This document shows positions 9,519 to 18,450 of a stretch of 64,000 nt of DNA, piece after piece. The notes beneath the pieces are model-generated. The model was given only the letters and a program-made list of their open reading frames with translations, was not told where the DNA came from and ran no database searches. Position 1 is the first letter of the stretch. Each line of letters starts with the position of its first letter. Made by a program: the position numbers and the translations under genes. The stretch covers positions 372,001 through 436,000 of the forward strand of contig JAIOUW010000001.1 of assembly GCA_019931105.1 (NCBI GenBank), given 5' to 3'. This stretch comes from Flavobacteriaceae bacterium NBU2977 (GTDB lineage Bacteria > Bacteroidota > Bacteroidia > Flavobacteriales > Flavobacteriaceae).

Positions 9519-10910
9519 ATTAATTACAGTATCGTTGACATAGAGACCACGGGCAACGGCATCAAAGGCAATAAGATTACCGAGATCTGCATTTTTAAGT
9601 TTGATGGAACCGACATTGTTGATGAATTCACTTCTTTGGTGAATCCTGAATGCGCCATACCTTATTTTATAACAGGACTGACCGGAATCGATGGCACTAT
9701 GGTTCGAGATGCACCTAAATTTCATGAAATCTCTGAGAAAATCATTGATTTTATGAAAGACACTATTTTCGTCGCACATAGTGTAAACTTCGACTACAAT
9801 GTCATCAAAAACGAATTTAAGGCCATCGGTATCGATTTTACCCTGAAGAAACTATGTACGGTTCGCCTTTCGAGAAAATTGATTCCGGGTTACCATTCGT
9901 ATAGCCTTGGTAAACTATGTTCGGCATTGGGTATACCGTTGACCGAACGTCACAGGGCGCGGGGCGATGCACAGGCGACCGTTCTGCTGTTCAAAAAGCT
10001 ATTGAACACCGAAGGCGCATCAGCAGTATTCAAATCTTTTTTAAATGCCCGATCGCAAGAGGCCACCCTTCCCCCTTCTCTACCAAAGGCAGCATTTGAA
10101 AAACTGCCCTCACAACCCGGAATTTATTATTTCAAAGACTCAAAGGGCAAGATTATTTATGTTGGAAAGGCCATTGACATAAAAAAACGTGTTCTAGGAC
10201 ATTTTTACGATAAGTCGACCAAAGAGGTACATATGTGCCGTATAACCGCTGACATCGATTTTGAACTCTCGGGCAGTGAACTGCTCGCCCTTTTGATGGA
10301 GTCAAATGCGATCAAAAAGCATTACCCAGAATACAATAGGGCCCAAAAAAGAACTTTGCAGCAGTATGCCATTTTTAGCTATGAGGACCGAAATGGTGTT
10401 CAACACCTGGCCTTCAACAAAGCAAAACTGGCACCAAATGCCTTGATCACCTTTACCAACATGACCGATTGCCGACTTTATCTTGAGGAAATCTGCAAGA
10501 ATTTTGGATTATGTGCCAAATACTGCCATTTACAAGAAAATATAACTTCCTGTTCCCATTATAGAATACCACAATGCAATGGCATCTGTCGCGGAATAGA
10601 GTCTTCTTCCCAATATAACCAAAGTGTTGACGCAGCTATTGCCCACATGCAGTTGCGCAAAGAACATTTTGTTATAAAGGAAAGGGGTCGAAACCATGGC
10701 GAAACCGCCTTCGTACTGGTTCAAAATGACACCTATATGGGATATGGATTTATCGAAAATTCCCAACAGATATCTACTTTTGAAGATCTAGATCCTTTTC
10801 TAAAACCACAGAAAGACACCGTAGAGGCGAACGGTATCATACGTGCGTATGTGAACAGGCACCCCGATAAAGTTCTTTCAATTTCCGATACTACGGCAAA
10901 TCTTATCTAA
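9519..10910 (+). CDS. DEDDh 3'-5' exonuclease fused to GIY-YIG endonuclease domain; apparent ATT start
   Basis: About 463 residues. Residues 1-165 carry a DnaQ-type exonuclease: ExoI motif VDIETTG, ExoII HSVNFDYN and the DEDDh-type ExoIII HRARGDAQAT. From about residue 195 a UvrC/Cho-like GIY-YIG domain follows (GIYYFKDSKGKIIYVGKA), then a cysteine-containing C-terminal region. Proteins of this kind are often annotated as DNA polymerase III epsilon-like and are thought to act in DNA repair. No ATG, GTG or TTG precedes the ExoI motif in frame after the TAA at 9504-9506; ATT at 9519 sits where relatives as I recall them have ATG. A TTG start at 9636 would remove the essential ExoI motif. The start is therefore non-canonical or mutated. 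Confidence 0.82.
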   Translation: MNYSIVDIETTGNGIKGNKITEICIFKFDGTDIVDEFTSLVNPECAIPYFITGLTGIDGTMVRDAPKFHEISEKIIDFMKDTIFVAHSVNFDYNVIKNEFKAIGIDFTLKKLCTVRLSRKLIPGYHSYSLGKLCSALGIPLTERHRARGDAQATVLLFKKLLNTEGASAVFKSFLNARSQEATLPPSLPKAAFEKLPSQPGIYYFKDSKGKIIYVGKAIDIKKRVLGHFYDKSTKEVHMCRITADIDFELSGSELLALLMESNAIKKHYPEYNRAQKRTLQQYAIFSYEDRNGVQHLAFNKAKLAPNALITFTNMTDCRLYLEEICKNFGLCAKYCHLQENITSCSHYRIPQCNGICRGIESSSQYNQSVDAAIAHMQLRKEHFVIKERGRNHGETAFVLVQNDTYMGYGFIENSQQISTFEDLDPFLKPQKDTVEANGIIRAYVNRHPDKVLSISDTTANLI

Positions 10911-10934
10911 AGTCAAAGAAGGTCTAAAAAAATA

Positions 10935-11066
10935 TTACTCCTCTTTGCCACTTCTCATAAACAGAACCAGTGCCGTGACCAAGCCAATGCATACCAGCGC
11001 AAAGACAACGATCATAATGATTCCATTACTCCAATTGACCAAGGGTAAAGTTTGAAACATGCTCAT
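10935..11066 (-). CDS. Single-helix microprotein (43 aa)
   Basis: Reading leftward, ATG at 11066 opens a 43-residue frame (MSMFQTLPLVNWSNG..., ending FMRSGKEE) with one long hydrophobic helix (IIMIVVFALVCIGLVTALV) and a charged tail, as in bitopic inner-membrane proteins. The clean helix-plus-charged-end pattern, and a second similar frame just upstream, argue that it is coding. It lies downstream of the SulP gene on the same strand. I do not recognise a family. Confidence 0.5.
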   Translation of the reverse strand: MSMFQTLPLVNWSNGIIMIVVFALVCIGLVTALVLFMRSGKEE

Positions 11067-11185
11067 AGGATTCTTTTAAAGGTCTAAAAGTAAGGTGGAA
11101 AGTGACGTAATAATATGACAAAAATCAGAAAACCCGGCCAAGTGTCCATTATTGAAAGAAAAGAATCTAGTTCTGGCCGAAAAGA

Positions 11186-11287
11186 CTATCTATTCATTTT
11201 TTTGTACATACGGATAATGAAAACCAGCCAAACCGCGACCATGACCACGGCCAAAATTCCATATGTCCAAAGAAAGTCCATTTTCAT
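11186..11287 (-). CDS. Single-helix microprotein (33 aa)
   Basis: ATG at 11287 opens a 33-residue frame (MKMDFLWTYG...) with one hydrophobic segment (ILAVVMVAVWLVFII) followed by the basic tail RMYKKMNR, which predicts an N-out/C-in bitopic membrane peptide. It is 119 bp upstream of a 43-residue frame of similar design and 232 bp downstream of the SulP gene, all on the minus strand. No family is recognised; it could be a small subunit or regulator of a membrane complex. Confidence 0.5.
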   Translation of the reverse strand: MKMDFLWTYGILAVVMVAVWLVFIIRMYKKMNR

Positions 11288-11519
11288 TTGATATAATGAA
11301 TCCCTAATGATTCAAAAAACATCTTTTTTCTAGAGAATCTGTCTTAAGCCAAATAAATCTATATCGGCCTATATTCATATAGACGCAATAAAAACGAAAA
11401 TGTTACAGAAAAGTTAATTTTTTAGGAATTTTTTTTAACTCTTTCGGAAATAACCTACAAGATAGTCATCCTACGCATATAACCCTATTAGGGGTAGGCC
11501 ATAAAAATTCTATGAAACG

Positions 11520-13280
11520 TCAGTCTTTCCGAATTTTATTCTGGTACGCAACTTTACTGCCCACGACGGATACGCTGTTCGGATCATCAAAATAAGCAAC
11601 CGCCTCTTTGGTTTGGGCAAACAGAAATTCCCTGTCCAACGCATTGATAATACCGCTGCTAAAAATAATATCGCGGGTAGGGCCAATTGCACCGGCGATG
11701 TAAAACTGTATGCCCCGACGATGGACTTCATGTATAACTTTGATCAACATTTGTGCAGCAGTCGAATCAATATAATTAATGGCTTCGGCATTCAAGATTA
11801 TACCTTTTAAAGAAGTCTCCTGAGTTTGGACATACTTAAAAAGTTGCTTTTTGAAGTAGGCCGCGTTCCCAAAATATAATTGCGCGTCAAAACGTACGAT
11901 CAGCAGATCATCTCGTGTCAATATCTCATCTTCAAAGCGATCGATATTTCTATAATGGTCCGAGCCCTTGACGTTGCCCAAGACCGCAAAATGTGGTTTT
12001 GATGTGCGGTACACCATCAACAAAAGCGAAAAGAGTACGCCTAGCAAAATACCCTGTGTTATACCTACGAACAGGGTAGCCAAAAAAGTCACCAACAAAA
12101 CAAAAAATTCATCCTTACGATACTTCCAAAGGCTCTTTGCGTAACCGACATCGATAAGGCTGAAAACAGAAACCATTATTATACTGGCCAATATCGCGTT
12201 GGGAAGGTAGTAGAACAAGGGCGTTAAAAAAACGAGGGCCAGTACAACCATCATAACGCTGATTACGGCCGCCAAATTCGTTCTCGCCCCTGATTCGAAG
12301 TTGATGGCCGAACGTGAAAAACTTGCCGTCACGGGGAAGGCCTGAAAAAAAGAACCTACCATGTTCGAGCCCCCCAAGGCAATCAGCTCTTGATCATTGT
12401 CAATGGTTTCGACTCCGGTTTTGTCTTGAACGGACTTACCGATGGATACGGCCTCAAGGTAACCTACCAACGCCAATGTCAAGGCCATGGGCCACAAACT
12501 CGTTATGTTCTTCACACTAAAATCGGGTACTTCGAACGAGGGTAGCCCCTTCGGTATGTTTCCTACAATATGAACCCCGTATGATTCAAGCTTCAAAAGA
12601 AATACCGCTAAAATGCCTAACACCACGGCAATCAAGATTCCAGGTATTTTTCGGTTCCATTTTTTTGTCGCCACAATAATCAGAATTCCGACAAGCCCGA
12701 TAGCTAGATCAAAAGGGTTGGTGTCCTGTATTTTTTCGAATGCATTGATCACCAGGTGATGAAATTGACCACTTCTTTCGATATCGGTGCCCAAAAGATG
12801 CTTTAACTGACTAAAGATGATGATCAAGACCGCCCCGGAAGTGAATCCGCTAATGACCGGCCTTGACAAAAAATTGACCAAAAATCCCATTCGAAAAAGT
12901 CCCAATACCAATTGAATAGCACCGACGAAAAATGCCAAGAACAAAGCTGTGGAAATATAATTCTCGATGCCCGATATCGCCAAGGTGCCCAGACCGGCCG
13001 CTACCAGAAGTGAATCCATTGCCACAGGGCCGACCGCCAATTGTCTTGAAGACCCCAAAAATGAGTAGACCAAAACGGGTATCAGTGAAGCGTACAGGCC
13101 ATGGACAGGCGGAAGGCCAGCTATCATGGCATAGGCCATTCCTTGAGGGATAAGTATGATACCCACTGTAAGGCCGGCGACCAAGTCTTTTGAAAACCAC
13201 ACTTTATTATAATGCGGCAACCATTGTAAAAATGGGAAAAACCTCTGCATTGACCAAAGGTAAGGCAAAAACCAAAACAT
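11520..13280 (-). CDS. SulP/SLC26 family inorganic anion transporter with STAS domain
   Basis: A 586-residue membrane protein. The N-terminal two thirds contain the SulP core, with the signature region DLVAGLTVGIILIPQGMAYA and about 12 hydrophobic segments. The C-terminal STAS domain (from about residue 440) includes LNAEAINYIDSTAAQML. Members move sulfate, bicarbonate or other anions across the inner membrane. Sulfate handling fits with the sulfatases nearby, but bicarbonate is equally possible. An internal ATG (MQRFF, about 10 residues in) is an alternative start. The gene is divergent from the DUF1080 lipoprotein gene. Confidence 0.92.
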   Translation of the reverse strand: MFWFLPYLWSMQRFFPFLQWLPHYNKVWFSKDLVAGLTVGIILIPQGMAYAMIAGLPPVHGLYASLIPVLVYSFLGSSRQLAVGPVAMDSLLVAAGLGTLAISGIENYISTALFLAFFVGAIQLVLGLFRMGFLVNFLSRPVISGFTSGAVLIIIFSQLKHLLGTDIERSGQFHHLVINAFEKIQDTNPFDLAIGLVGILIIVATKKWNRKIPGILIAVVLGILAVFLLKLESYGVHIVGNIPKGLPSFEVPDFSVKNITSLWPMALTLALVGYLEAVSIGKSVQDKTGVETIDNDQELIALGGSNMVGSFFQAFPVTASFSRSAINFESGARTNLAAVISVMMVVLALVFLTPLFYYLPNAILASIIMVSVFSLIDVGYAKSLWKYRKDEFFVLLVTFLATLFVGITQGILLGVLFSLLLMVYRTSKPHFAVLGNVKGSDHYRNIDRFEDEILTRDDLLIVRFDAQLYFGNAAYFKKQLFKYVQTQETSLKGIILNAEAINYIDSTAAQMLIKVIHEVHRRGIQFYIAGAIGPTRDIIFSSGIINALDREFLFAQTKEAVAYFDDPNSVSVVGSKVAYQNKIRKD

Positions 13281-13360
13281 AAGCTCTAACGCTCTTGATC
13301 CTGTTCCGCATTGCTACTCTTTCGAAACATATTGTATCTTCAGCGCATAAACACGCGAAT

Positions 13361-14245
13361 ATGAAAGTGATACATGCGCTTTTGAAACTAAGCCTCTTTG
13401 CATCCATTATTTTAATGACCATTCAGTGCAAAACCAGCAAAAAGCCCATAAATACCATGGATGAAGAATGGATTACCATCTTCAACGGAAAGGATATCAA
13501 TGACTGGACCACCAAAATCCACCACTATGAAGTGGGCAATAATTATGGCGAGACCTTTCGTGTCGAAGATGGACTGATCAAAGTGCGCTATGACCAATAT
13601 GAGGGTGATTTCAATGATCGCTTCGGACATTTATACTTTAATACCCCTTACTCATATTATCATGTTTCCCTTGAATACCGGTTTGTGGGCGAATTACACC
13701 CCGGCGCACCAAGTTATACCTTGCTAAATAGTGGTATAATGTTCCATTCACAGGATCCTAGAAGCATGCTGAAGGAACAAGATTGGCCCATTTCTGTGGA
13801 AATGCAATTTTTGGCAGGTATCAACGAACGAGAAGAACGCCCCACCGGCAATATGTGCTCCCCGGGCACCGATGTCGTTTATGAGGGAAAAATAGATCCA
13901 AGGCATTGTATCAATTCAACTTCAGAGACCCTTTACGGCGATCAATGGGTAAAAGCCGAAGCCATTATTTTAGGTGATTCGCTCATCACCCATGTCATCA
14001 ATGGCAAACCTGTACTGCAATACACCAGACCACAGATCGGTGGCGGGGTTGCCAACGGTTATGACCCAGCGATCAAAGTCGACGGAAAACGGTTGAAAGA
14101 GGGTTTTGTCGCATTACAAAGCGAGGGGCAGCCCATTGATTTTCGCAACATCAAAATCAAAAACCTAAAAGGTTGTACGGATCCAAAGGCGAAAAACTAC
14201 AAGACTTACTACATTAAATCAGACCCTTCGGCCTGTTCATATTAA
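13361..14245 (+). CDS. DUF1080 (3-keto-disaccharide hydrolase-like) lipoprotein
   Basis: I place the start at ATG 13361, because the signal MKVIHALLKLSLF with lipobox TIQC begins there; the frame is open a further 22 codons upstream. The DUF1080 concanavalin-like domain begins at WITIFNGKDINDWTTK and ends near GFVALQSEGQPIDFRNIKIK. Some family members hydrolyse 3-keto-glycosides; others may only bind sugars. The C-terminus carries GCTDPKAKNY and DPSACSY, a short cysteine motif seen in secreted Bacteroidota proteins. The stop is 5 bp from the convergent peroxidase gene. Confidence 0.85.
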   Translation: MKVIHALLKLSLFASIILMTIQCKTSKKPINTMDEEWITIFNGKDINDWTTKIHHYEVGNNYGETFRVEDGLIKVRYDQYEGDFNDRFGHLYFNTPYSYYHVSLEYRFVGELHPGAPSYTLLNSGIMFHSQDPRSMLKEQDWPISVEMQFLAGINEREERPTGNMCSPGTDVVYEGKIDPRHCINSTSETLYGDQWVKAEAIILGDSLITHVINGKPVLQYTRPQIGGGVANGYDPAIKVDGKRLKEGFVALQSEGQPIDFRNIKIKNLKGCTDPKAKNYKTYYIKSDPSACSY

Positions 14246-14250
14246 AGAAA

Positions 14251-15441
14251 TCAATGAATATTTCCTCCAACAGGAAGACCGCTGGGAACGAAACCGGGAA
14301 TCTCTTGGTCAAAATTTTCATCGTTCAACGTATTTAAGAAAGAAATGATCAAAGACATATCCTTGACCGTAAGTTTGAGTTCACGTACCAAAGGGTCGAA
14401 ATTTGCCGGGGGTATGTTGATATTACGACTTTTTCCGTTTGAGATATCCTCATAAAATTCCAATACCCTTTTGAGATTCTGAAAGCTCCCATTGTGCATG
14501 TAAGGTGCAGTAAAACGAAGGTTTCGCAAGGTAGGGGTCCGAAAAGCAAAGGTATCCATAACCCCTCCATCGACATAACCCAATTTACTGTTTTCGGGCA
14601 CGCCCAGTACATGCATTTTGTAATCTGAAAACATAGGCCCGTTATGACAATTTACACATCCGACCTTTTTAAAAAGCTCAAAACCTTCCTTTTCAGACAA
14701 TAAGATTGCGTCATCATCTCCACGCATATATTTATCAAAACGCGAGTTGTTCGTAACCAGTGTACGCTCAAAGGCAGCAATGGCCTTGGCCATATTATCA
14801 ATGGTTATTGGCCCACTACCAAAGGCCTCTTTAAATAATTTTCGATACTCCGGAATTTCTTCCAGTCGATTTACCACCTCTTCCAAAATATCATCCTCAT
14901 TAAATCCATGTCCGCGCATTTCCTCGAAGGCCTTAATGGGTTCAAGGGCTTGTTTTTCGAGACTTTTTGCTCGGCCATCCCAGAACATCGTGGCATCTTC
15001 AGGGTTATATCTATACGACGCATCGATACCATTAAAGGCAGAATTGACAACTGTCTGTGCATTTCTCTTGACAAACGGAATGTCATTCGGAACTTTGAAA
15101 CCGCGTTTACTGCCGAGGCCTTGCGAATTGGGCCCTATGGATAGATCGAGAAATTCGGCGTACCCGGTGCTTGGATGATGACAGCTGGCACAGGCGACAT
15201 CTTTATTACCGGAAAGTACCGGGTCAAAAAAAAGTAATTTTCCCAATGTCTCTTTCTCGAATGTCGCAGGATTGTTTTCTGGAGATTTGACCGTTCTGGG
15301 CAAGGCAGTTATGCGGGTATCTACCGTTACTCTTTTTGAAGAGTTCTTTTTTTGCGATGTCTCCGCCTTGCAACAAACCAAGAAAATCAATCCAAAAAGC
15401 AAAAAATGGGTTCCGCTAAAACGACGTCTAAAGTTTAACAT
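14251..15441 (-). CDS. Di-haem cytochrome-c peroxidase (CCP/MauG family), lipoprotein
   Basis: Two CxxCH haem sites are visible, CASCH and CVNCH, roughly 180 residues apart as usual for the family. The intermediate WDGRAKSLEKQ and the late MHNGSF regions are typical of CCP/MauG proteins. The family reduces hydrogen peroxide or oxidises protein or small-molecule substrates in the periplasm. I start at the inner ATG (MLNFRRRF), which gives a compact signal with a lipobox-like LVCC; a frame-extending ATG six codons upstream is the alternative. It probably shares a transcript with the DinB-like gene 23 bp upstream. Confidence 0.92.
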   Translation of the reverse strand: MLNFRRRFSGTHFLLFGLIFLVCCKAETSQKKNSSKRVTVDTRITALPRTVKSPENNPATFEKETLGKLLFFDPVLSGNKDVACASCHHPSTGYAEFLDLSIGPNSQGLGSKRGFKVPNDIPFVKRNAQTVVNSAFNGIDASYRYNPEDATMFWDGRAKSLEKQALEPIKAFEEMRGHGFNEDDILEEVVNRLEEIPEYRKLFKEAFGSGPITIDNMAKAIAAFERTLVTNNSRFDKYMRGDDDAILLSEKEGFELFKKVGCVNCHNGPMFSDYKMHVLGVPENSKLGYVDGGVMDTFAFRTPTLRNLRFTAPYMHNGSFQNLKRVLEFYEDISNGKSRNINIPPANFDPLVRELKLTVKDMSLIISFLNTLNDENFDQEIPGFVPSGLPVGGNIH

Positions 15442-15464
15442 AAATACTTCCATTGACAAGGCAT

Positions 15465-16052
15465 TTAATCATTTAGCCTACCCAAGAAAACATTGACTTT
15501 GGGGTCCATGGGGTTGCCTGCCGAACGGCGCAAAACGGCCAATTGGCCAGCGTGCCAGACGGCATCTTCAATCGGACCGTTGATTTGGTTCCAAAAAGGA
15601 AATTCGGCCGAACCCTCTTTACTCTTAAAAACAATGGAATGCTCCGATAAATCGGTTGCTTGCTTAAAAACAGTACTGGCGGTTTTCAGGTTTTGCAAGG
15701 TCAATTTTCGAAGATCCTGAACGGGCGGAACTTCAATGCTGACGGTGCGGTCGTTCGGTATTTTTTTCGCGCTGTTCGCTATCATATTCGATAAAGCATA
15801 TATGTGTTCCATCGTTTCCCTAATACTTCGCCCTTCATTACTTGGCCGGTAATCAAAATCGTTCTCGGTGATTCCCTCCGTCGCCCAATAATAGCGAAAT
15901 CCGAGTCCATCTATCATACGTGAAACAACGGTGCCCGCGGTATAGTCTTTGGGCACTTCGGGAATCGTGGCATAAGGTAATACATCCATAACCTCCTGAG
16001 CATTTAGAGTTAGACCAATGGTTAGTAACAATGGTAAAAGTATCTTTTTCAT
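15465..16052 (-). CDS. DinB-like four-helix protein, exported
   Basis: A 195-residue protein with a cleavable signal ending at LNAQ. DinB-like features are the helix motif RETMEHIYALSNMI with its histidine, and the C-terminal DAVWHAGQLAVLRR, which supplies another metal-ligand histidine. DinB/YfiT proteins form a four-helix metal-binding fold; some are thiol-dependent transferases and most are uncharacterised. The exported location is noteworthy but common in Flavobacteriaceae. Its start is preceded by a 178-bp region in which nothing else was recognised. Confidence 0.8.
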   Translation of the reverse strand: MKKILLPLLLTIGLTLNAQEVMDVLPYATIPEVPKDYTAGTVVSRMIDGLGFRYYWATEGITENDFDYRPSNEGRSIRETMEHIYALSNMIANSAKKIPNDRTVSIEVPPVQDLRKLTLQNLKTASTVFKQATDLSEHSIVFKSKEGSAEFPFWNQINGPIEDAVWHAGQLAVLRRSAGNPMDPKVNVFLGRLND

Positions 16053-16230
16053 GTGTTTATTTTTATCGCTTTCATTTGGTCACATGTAACCTTTGACGAC
16101 TAAAATGTTCATTACCCCCGTGTCTAAAGATTATTTTAGCCATATCGGTTTCATACTATGCGTTTTAATAAAAGGTATTCAACGCCCCATAAAAATACAA
16201 CAATACGTATTGGCCGGTTTCGAAACGGAT

Positions 16231-17007
16231 TTATTCCGGGGAAATCGTCACCTTGAACGACGCCGAACTACTTTCCAAAGTTTGGAAACCCTGGTGCAAA
16301 TTCCGCTGTTCGACGGCATAGGGATAAAAAGTGATGGGTTCGATGCATACCATATTGGGGACTTCCGTCCATAACATGAAACTTTTGAACCCTTCGGTTT
16401 TGATACGCAACCGTTTTGCATCGCTCAATACAATTTCATTGCAATCAGGTACGTGCAATGCCCGACTGCCTACAGCTAAAACTTCCGCTAACGAAATGCT
16501 CCTACCATTGGCTTTTACGTTGGGATTTTTAACCGACAATCGAAAAGCAGGGTGGTACCCCAACATAAAGGGCATTCCATTTTCGGCATTAATTTTAAAA
16601 CTCACGGAAAGTCCACTTTCCAAAATCCGTATCCGTTTTTCAAACTCGAAGTCGTAGGGCCAAAAAAGTTCTTTTTCATCTGATTTCTCAGGGTATTTTG
16701 AATTCACTACTCTGCTACCAGCTTTATACTTTTTAAGATATGTCGCTTGGGTTTCCGATTGCGATATCAATTCATAGGGCATCTCACGAAGCAATCCGTG
16801 TTGATCCTGAACGGCTGTCCCTTTTGGTGTTTGTACTTGGAAACCGGCTTCGGCCGTCGGCCCTATGATCGGAAACATTTCGGTATCGGTATTACGCCAA
16901 CCTGGACTTCCCTTTTGATGCATAAATTCATGGCCATCGACAGAATAACCTATCAACTCGCCATTATCTACTCTTGCCCACCGATCTTTAATTTTTAATG
17001 AAATCAT
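16231..17007 (-). CDS. Aldose 1-epimerase family protein
   Basis: A 258-residue protein of the galactose mutarotase superfamily. HGLLREMPYEL and LGYHPAF carry the two conserved histidines, and the last third has a candidate catalytic glutamate in WTEVPNMVCIEP. These proteins interconvert alpha and beta anomers of free or phosphorylated hexoses in the cytoplasm. There is no signal peptide. The start lies 5 bp after the CotH gene stop, so it ends a four-gene operon whose members do not form an obvious single pathway. Confidence 0.85.
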   Translation of the reverse strand: MISLKIKDRWARVDNGELIGYSVDGHEFMHQKGSPGWRNTDTEMFPIIGPTAEAGFQVQTPKGTAVQDQHGLLREMPYELISQSETQATYLKKYKAGSRVVNSKYPEKSDEKELFWPYDFEFEKRIRILESGLSVSFKINAENGMPFMLGYHPAFRLSVKNPNVKANGRSISLAEVLAVGSRALHVPDCNEIVLSDAKRLRIKTEGFKSFMLWTEVPNMVCIEPITFYPYAVEQRNLHQGFQTLESSSASFKVTISPE

Positions 17008-17012
17008 TTTCC

Positions 17013-18422
17013 CTAAAGCGCCTCGATAGTTCCGTCAAGCCAAGTCAATCGATCATTTATCCAGCCTTTCAAATAATCAACTTCTTCGTCATGGCTGCTT
17101 CCAACAAAATTGTTGGGCCAAATATAAGTGCCCAGAATTCTCCATGTATTAAAATTGTTGCCTATCGCACCGGCTTTGGTCAACATGGCGATATCGGCAT
17201 CGATTTTGGCGTGTATCGAAGTTTGCGAAAAAGGTCCAGATCTCAAAGTGTTCCAGCGTTCTTTCAGTTGATTTACGAACGCAGGGTCTTGCAAAAGTCT
17301 ATCCCACCAAAACGGTATCTGCCAAAAATCTCCAGGGCATCGTTCATTGAACTTATATGCCCATACATTCGTCTCCCCACCGCTGCAATAATCGGCATTT
17401 CCAAAGGCAAGGTTAAAATCCCAAATAGGCCCCATTTGTAATTTTCCATTTTTATCCTTTTGCAGAAAGGTACTCAAACGGTAGCCGTCAACATTGTTCG
17501 CAAGTTCGTTGAGCAAGAAGAAATCGATAAAACTATCAGCATCTATGAATGCCGCATACCCTACCAAAGGGTCTGCAAAATCATCAGAAGCGAGGGCATC
17601 TTCAAATTGTTGCATATAGCCTGATATATAGGCCTTTTGTTCTACGGTAATATCTTCTTCTTTGGGGTGTTCGTACAAAAAACGTACCGACTGGCCCGCA
17701 TTGGAATTGTTCGGTGTATATGACGAAGGGAATGAATTGAAGTCGGTATAGTCAGTTCCGAAACTAGGGCCGTCGGCTTTATCGATTTTTAGAATATAGC
17801 CCCCGGTAAGGTCTTCGCCCGATATTTCGTCTTCATTTAATTTGTTGACATCGATCCGCTCCGAATCCCGCTTCAACTTCTCCATGAAAACATAAACGCC
17901 TTGATAGAAATCATTAATGGTCACTTCTACAAATTGACTTCGACTTGCATAACGCCCTATCTCGTTCGAAAGGTCATAGATGAGTTTGTTTCTGATCAAA
18001 GATTTATCGCTGTAAGGTGCATAAAAAATCCAATCTGATTCTTCTGGAAGCCCCAATAACGATAAGTCCAGATCTTCGTCATCGGCATCCCTTGTCTCGA
18101 ACCCGAACGATTTCTTCGGGAACATTTGAGACGACTTACCCCTGATCTCTATTCCTATTTTACCCTCGAAATCAACTCCGTTCGGGGTATTAATGGTCAT
18201 TTGCGCATTTATTTTGGGCTCGTCAACGATAAGGGCGCCATTTGTATTGATCGAAACCTGTGGCAAACGATCTTCGGGATTTACTTGTACAACATTATCT
18301 TCTTCTTGTTCGGCCGGCGGCACTATGCCATCGTCATTGATACATGACGAATTCGAACTGACCAAAACCACCAACAAGGCGACCAAGCAATAACGTGCTC
18401 CGATATAATGGATAAGTTTCAT
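17013..18422 (-). CDS. CotH kinase family lipoprotein
   Basis: I start at the second ATG (MKLIHYIGARY), which begins a lipoprotein signal ending NSSC. The CotH pattern is visible: GIEIRGKSSQMFPKKSFGFE, YVFMEKLKRD and the metal/ATP-site motif GPIWDFNLAFGN. CotH proteins are atypical protein kinases, first known from spore coats; secreted versions are widespread in Bacteroidota with unknown targets. The gene lies between a cysteine synthase-like gene (28 bp) and an aldose epimerase gene (5 bp), on one transcript. Confidence 0.88.
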   Translation of the reverse strand: MKLIHYIGARYCLVALLVVLVSSNSSCINDDGIVPPAEQEEDNVVQVNPEDRLPQVSINTNGALIVDEPKINAQMTINTPNGVDFEGKIGIEIRGKSSQMFPKKSFGFETRDADDEDLDLSLLGLPEESDWIFYAPYSDKSLIRNKLIYDLSNEIGRYASRSQFVEVTINDFYQGVYVFMEKLKRDSERIDVNKLNEDEISGEDLTGGYILKIDKADGPSFGTDYTDFNSFPSSYTPNNSNAGQSVRFLYEHPKEEDITVEQKAYISGYMQQFEDALASDDFADPLVGYAAFIDADSFIDFFLLNELANNVDGYRLSTFLQKDKNGKLQMGPIWDFNLAFGNADYCSGGETNVWAYKFNERCPGDFWQIPFWWDRLLQDPAFVNQLKERWNTLRSGPFSQTSIHAKIDADIAMLTKAGAIGNNFNTWRILGTYIWPNNFVGSSHDEEVDYLKGWINDRLTWLDGTIEAL

Positions 18423-18450
18423 AACAAACATTTTCTACAAGATATGGAAT

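Noticed and set aside
9504-9521. Programmed frameshift on the eight-A run ahead of the nuclease motif
   Set aside because: The upstream short frame is already in the same phase as the nuclease frame, so slippage is not needed; a stop codon is the actual barrier. Kept only as a lesser alternative to the ATT start.
14747-15178. Long open frame antisense to the peroxidase gene (143 codons)
   Set aside because: It is a shadow of a gene with clear haem motifs on the other strand and has no recognisable domain.
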